Source: AB-629-J13 sp964518835 (GTDB lineage: Bacteria > Fidelibacterota > Marinisomatia > Marinisomatales > AB-629-J13). From it: a stretch of 16,814 bases of DNA. The notes beneath the pieces were generated by a model. That model saw nothing but the letters and a program-made list of their open reading frames with translations. It made no database searches and was not told where the DNA came from. The stretch is from the NCBI GenBank assembly GCA_964518835.1, contig CAZFKU010000029.1, positions 1-16,814 on the forward strand, written 5' to 3'. This document shows, piece by piece, positions 14,214 through 16,814 of the stretch; position 1 is the stretch's first letter, and every line of letters starts with the position of its first letter. Position numbers and translations under genes: made by a program.

Positions 14214-15299
14214 TCAGGAAGTTACTTTTATTTCCTTCTCATACCGTTTGATTAAATCTTTCAAAGACTCCATTGCCTCGGACTCCTTGACTTTCCCTAA
14301 ATTTTCACCTTTATAATATAAGTGTCCAGCACTATTTCCAAATGCAATTCCCAGATCCGTGTGCGTCGCTTCCCCGGGACCATTTACTGCACATCCCATT
14401 AGAGCGATGGACATGGGAGTTTCCACATTTTTCAATTCCTCCTCCATGTCACCGGCAATTTTAAACAAATCCACTTCCAGTCTTCCACAGGTTGGACATG
14501 CAACGATTGTGGCTCCACGGGAAGCAAGTCCCAGAGATTTTAAAATTTCATAACCCACATGGACTTCCTCTACCGGATCATCGGTGAGACTCACTCGAAT
14601 TGTATCGCCAATCCCTTCCAGCAATAAGGAGCCAATTCCCAAGGCAGATTTGATGGAACCAGAACGGGTTGGTCCTGCTTCAGTCACCCCCAGATGGAGT
14701 GGATAGTCAAATTGTTCTGCAAACAGTTTGTAGGAAGCGATCATGAGATTCACATCGGAGGCTTTTAAGGATACGATGATTTCATCAAAATCGTGTTCGT
14801 TGCAAATTTGAATATGTCTTGCTGCACTTTCTACCATGGCTTTGGGAGTGGGATAACCATATTTTTCGATGAGGTCTTTTTCCAGACTCCCAGCATTCAC
14901 ACCAATTCGGATGGGAAGATTTGCCCCTTTCACTTTTTCCAGCACTTCTTTCACTCTCTCTTTCCCGCCGATATTTCCGGGATTTATCCGAATTTTATCC
15001 GCTCCGGCATCCACAGCCGCCAATGCCATTCGGTAATTAAAATGGATGTCTGCAACTAAAGGAACGGTCATTCGTTTTTTTATTTCAGGGAGTACTTTCG
15101 CAGCTTTTTTATCGGGAACTGTGATTCTAATGATCTGACATCCTGCTTCCTCAAGCCTTTCAACTTCTTTCATGGTTCCATTCAGATCATGAGTTTTTGT
15201 GGTCGTCATGGATTGAACCGGAATGGGTTCTCCTCCTCCAACAGGAACATCCCCCACCATTACTTTTCGGGTCATCTTACGATTAATCGTCTCATTCAT
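14214..15299 (-). CDS. ispG: 4-hydroxy-3-methylbut-2-en-1-yl diphosphate synthase (IspG/GcpE)
   Basis: IspG makes HMBPP from MEcPP in the penultimate step of the MEP isoprenoid pathway, using a [4Fe-4S] cluster. The 361-residue product has the short bacterial two-domain form. The N-terminal TIM barrel shows GGGEPIPVQSMTTTKTHD and LVADIHFNYRMALAAVDAGADKIRINPGNIG, with LGVTEAGPTRSGSIKSALGIG at 203-223. The C-terminal cluster domain has Cys268 and Cys271 (ACPTCGR), and Cys303 (GCAVNGPGE) with Glu310, the usual fourth ligand. It is intact. It heads a likely operon with the 63-aa gene, comM and the seleno-lipoprotein, with only 42 bases to the next start. No clear ribosome binding site precedes ATG 15299. 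Confidence 0.97.
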   Translation of the reverse strand: MNETINRKMTRKVMVGDVPVGGGEPIPVQSMTTTKTHDLNGTMKEVERLEEAGCQIIRITVPDKKAAKVLPEIKKRMTVPLVADIHFNYRMALAAVDAGADKIRINPGNIGGKERVKEVLEKVKGANLPIRIGVNAGSLEKDLIEKYGYPTPKAMVESAARHIQICNEHDFDEIIVSLKASDVNLMIASYKLFAEQFDYPLHLGVTEAGPTRSGSIKSALGIGSLLLEGIGDTIRVSLTDDPVEEVHVGYEILKSLGLASRGATIVACPTCGRLEVDLFKIAGDMEEELKNVETPMSIALMGCAVNGPGEATHTDLGIAFGNSAGHLYYKGENLGKVKESEAMESLKDLIKRYEKEIKVTS

Positions 15300-15333
15300 G
15301 TTTTAAATTTACGTAGGGTTATTTTGAGTTTAA

Positions 15334-15339
15334 ATTATA
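15334..15339 (-). promoter_or_regulatory. Possible -10 box upstream of ispG
   Basis: On the minus strand the sequence is TATAAT, 34 bases before the ispG start, in an AT-rich 132-base intergenic region. No good -35 element is found 16-18 bases further up, so this is a weak call. Confidence 0.3.
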
Positions 15340-15431
15340 AAAAATTGTCATAGATAAATTCTGTACCTTTTTACTATCCGCTTGTAAGGGTTGTTATTCA
15401 AAAGGTGAGGTAATACTGCCGATTCATTAAA

Positions 15432-16547
15432 TTAATTTCGTAAATAATTGTTTTTTAAATAAGATTTCGCTTCTGTTATTGCAGAAGAATAATTATCCAG
15501 TTTTATACATTGTTCATAAGACAGGATGGCTTTTTCTCGTTCATTTTTAATGTCATGCAGTTTTCCCTTTAACAGTAAAGCATGTGATAAGATCACATCA
15601 AGTTCCGCATGATATTCATTGATTGAAAGGTCAACATAATACAACGCATTGACGAAATCGGAATTGTGAAAATAGAACTGTGATTTTTCATAGTTCAAAT
15701 AACTCTTATACCATTTTTTCTGAATAGGAGTGAGCAAATCCAATTCTCTTTCCATTTGGGACAAAACTCCCGGAATCCCATTTTTTTCTTCGGTTTTGAT
15801 CAGGCTTTCAAGATACATGATACTGAAGAAAAAATTTTTCGGAAATTCCCGGTGCAGTTCACTGCTGTATTTCAAGGCTGTTTCCAAATCATTTTCAACC
15901 CATAATGCCAAAAAAGTAATTATTTTCTTCGCTTCCACATTGGAAAATTCTCCACCGAAAGCGGCCTGTTCTATTTTTCCCAATCCCGCTTGTCTTGTAG
16001 CTTCTAACCCAAATACTTTTGCAGTCCATTGGATTAAGCCTTGATTCAACCCGGCGAAATATTCAACAATTCCAACGGGTAATTTTGCATCCATTAAATC
16101 GGGATATTTATGTTCAATTTTTCGAATAATTCGAAATCCTCTGTAAGCATTAACAAGTGTGGATAGCCATTCCTTTTCACCCAGATTGATCCGGGCTTTT
16201 AATCCGATTGCGGAACCAAGATAGAGTTTGTATTCGGGAATATGGGGCAGGGAATCACTGAGGTTTCGTAAAATGGGAATGATCTCATTTAAATCACCTT
16301 CCAACTTTTTATAGGATTCACTGACGGGATTGTGTGCTTCACTGTGCAGCATTCGTGCTGCTGCCCATGTAAAATGAACTCGGGGATTATCAGGAAATTT
16401 TTCCCTTGCTTCTGCTAAGATTTCAACAGCTTCCGCACTCTGATAATTATAAAACAATTCCACTCCTTGTTTAACCACCTCATCTCCCGGTAACTGAATG
16501 GCAAATGTTGAAAGGTTAAGTAAAAAAAATAGTGTGAATTTCTTCAT
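15432..16547 (-). CDS. Secreted tetratricopeptide-like repeat protein
   Basis: The 371-residue product begins with a signal peptide (MKKFTLFFLLNLSTFAIQL). The rest is almost entirely paired helices, with TPR-like spacing at both ends. Near the N-terminus this is VKQGVELFYNYQSAEAVEIL, AEAREKFPDNPRVHFTWAAA. Near the C-terminus it is FVNALYYVDLSINEYHAELD, LLLKGKLHDIKNEREKAILSYEQCIKL. The middle carries GIVEYFAGLNQGLIQWTAKVFGL, a segment I have no family name for. TPR domains hold protein partners, so a periplasmic scaffold or assembly role is likely. The partner cannot be told from context: the neighbours are ispG on one side and a heavy-metal-associated protein on the other. Confidence 0.85.
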   Translation of the reverse strand: MKKFTLFFLLNLSTFAIQLPGDEVVKQGVELFYNYQSAEAVEILAEAREKFPDNPRVHFTWAAARMLHSEAHNPVSESYKKLEGDLNEIIPILRNLSDSLPHIPEYKLYLGSAIGLKARINLGEKEWLSTLVNAYRGFRIIRKIEHKYPDLMDAKLPVGIVEYFAGLNQGLIQWTAKVFGLEATRQAGLGKIEQAAFGGEFSNVEAKKIITFLALWVENDLETALKYSSELHREFPKNFFFSIMYLESLIKTEEKNGIPGVLSQMERELDLLTPIQKKWYKSYLNYEKSQFYFHNSDFVNALYYVDLSINEYHAELDVILSHALLLKGKLHDIKNEREKAILSYEQCIKLDNYSSAITEAKSYLKNNYLRN

Positions 16548-16653
16548 AAATTGATGCTTCAGAATGGGAATAGTCCAAACCCCTCTAAAAATAAAAAATG
16601 CAGGAGAATCTAATTTTCTTCTTTTTAGATGAAACTTATTTTAGTTTTTATCC

Positions 16654-16814
16654 TTATTTACCGGGAATTTTACAACAGGCATCCAATTTGTTGTAAGCCT
16701 CTGTGTTTGCTTTGGTATCATTGGCATCATACCCAACAGTTGCAATGGCATTTTCAATTGCCGTTAATTCCACTAATCCGGCATTATAAGTGACAACACC
16801 GACTTTTTTATCAA
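16654..16814 (-). CDS. Heavy-metal-associated (HMA/MerP-like) protein, C-terminal part only
   Basis: The frame enters from the window edge and ends at TAA 16656-16654. The visible 52 residues include KVGVVTYNAGLVELTAIENA and IATVGYDANDTKANTEAYNK, then LDACCKIPGK. This is the second half of a ferredoxin-like HMA fold: the strand V-x-V-x-Y, a helix starting after L-x-x-I-x-x-A-I, then G-Y-D-A-x-D. The expected G-M-T-C-x-x-C metal motif would lie upstream, outside the window. The C-terminal A-C-C is commonly seen in secreted single-domain HMA proteins of Bacteroidetes and relatives. It probably binds Cu, Hg or another soft metal; which one cannot be told. Confidence 0.75.
   Translation of the reverse strand, partial: DKKVGVVTYNAGLVELTAIENAIATVGYDANDTKANTEAYNKLDACCKIPGK

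Noticed and set aside
16585..16640. Possible terminator between the HMA and TPR genes (TCTAA...TTAGA arms)
   Set aside because: The stem is short and almost all A-T with an 11-nt loop and no strong T-run, so it cannot be supported.

Overview
The window reads as a low-GC bacterial chromosome segment from the FCB side of the tree. The best guess is Candidatus Neomarinimicrobiota (SAR406/Marinimicrobia) or a close relative. This is inference from three things: secreted proteins with a C-terminal NYPNPFNP...GVYLYQI...K-hydrophobic-LLK type A sorting domain, DUF6122 and Omp28-like genes, and Shine-Dalgarno sites at several starts. Every gene I can support is on the minus strand, so transcription runs from high to low coordinates.

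The most important result is that two genes contain an in-frame UGA that is best read as selenocysteine. One (1-644, cut by the window edge) is an Omp28/thioredoxin-like secreted protein whose redox CxxC appears as U-P-Y-C. The other (11191-12441) is a thioredoxin-like lipoprotein with the motif G-C-T-U-N-N-G. A stop-to-stop ORF caller breaks the second into two genes and truncates or misses the first. In both, the frame stays open after the UGA, and a 6-bp hairpin with G as the second loop base lies 18 or 21 nt downstream, as expected for a bacterial SECIS. No selA/B/C/D gene is in the window, so the decoding machinery must be elsewhere.

Layout in transcription order (right to left). 16654-16814 is the end of a heavy-metal-associated (HMA/MerP-like) protein. 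15432-16547 is a secreted TPR-like protein. 15299-11191 looks like one operon: ispG, a 63-residue membrane protein, a comM/yifB AAA+ ATPase and the seleno-lipoprotein, the last three joined by adjacent or overlapping start and stop codons. 11063-9013 holds an MscS-family channel, a DUF423 membrane protein and dut (dUTPase), the last two overlapping by one base. 8968-6850 is the groES-groEL heat-shock operon with a CIRCE operator and a terminator. 6761-6330 is a small hypothetical gene with its own terminator.

From 6200 down to 1 the window becomes a secretion/surface region. It holds an orphan sorting-domain remnant, a DUF6122 membrane protein whose start sits against a terminator, a large NHL-propeller secreted protein with an inserted Cys-rich domain, a cluster of palindromic repeats, a TolB/PD40-repeat secreted protein that shares a duplicated WNL module with its neighbour, and the Omp28-like selenoprotein.

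The housekeeping half (IspG, ComM, dUTPase, GroESL) is ordinary. The interest lies in the two selenoproteins, the repeat cluster and the modular surface proteins.
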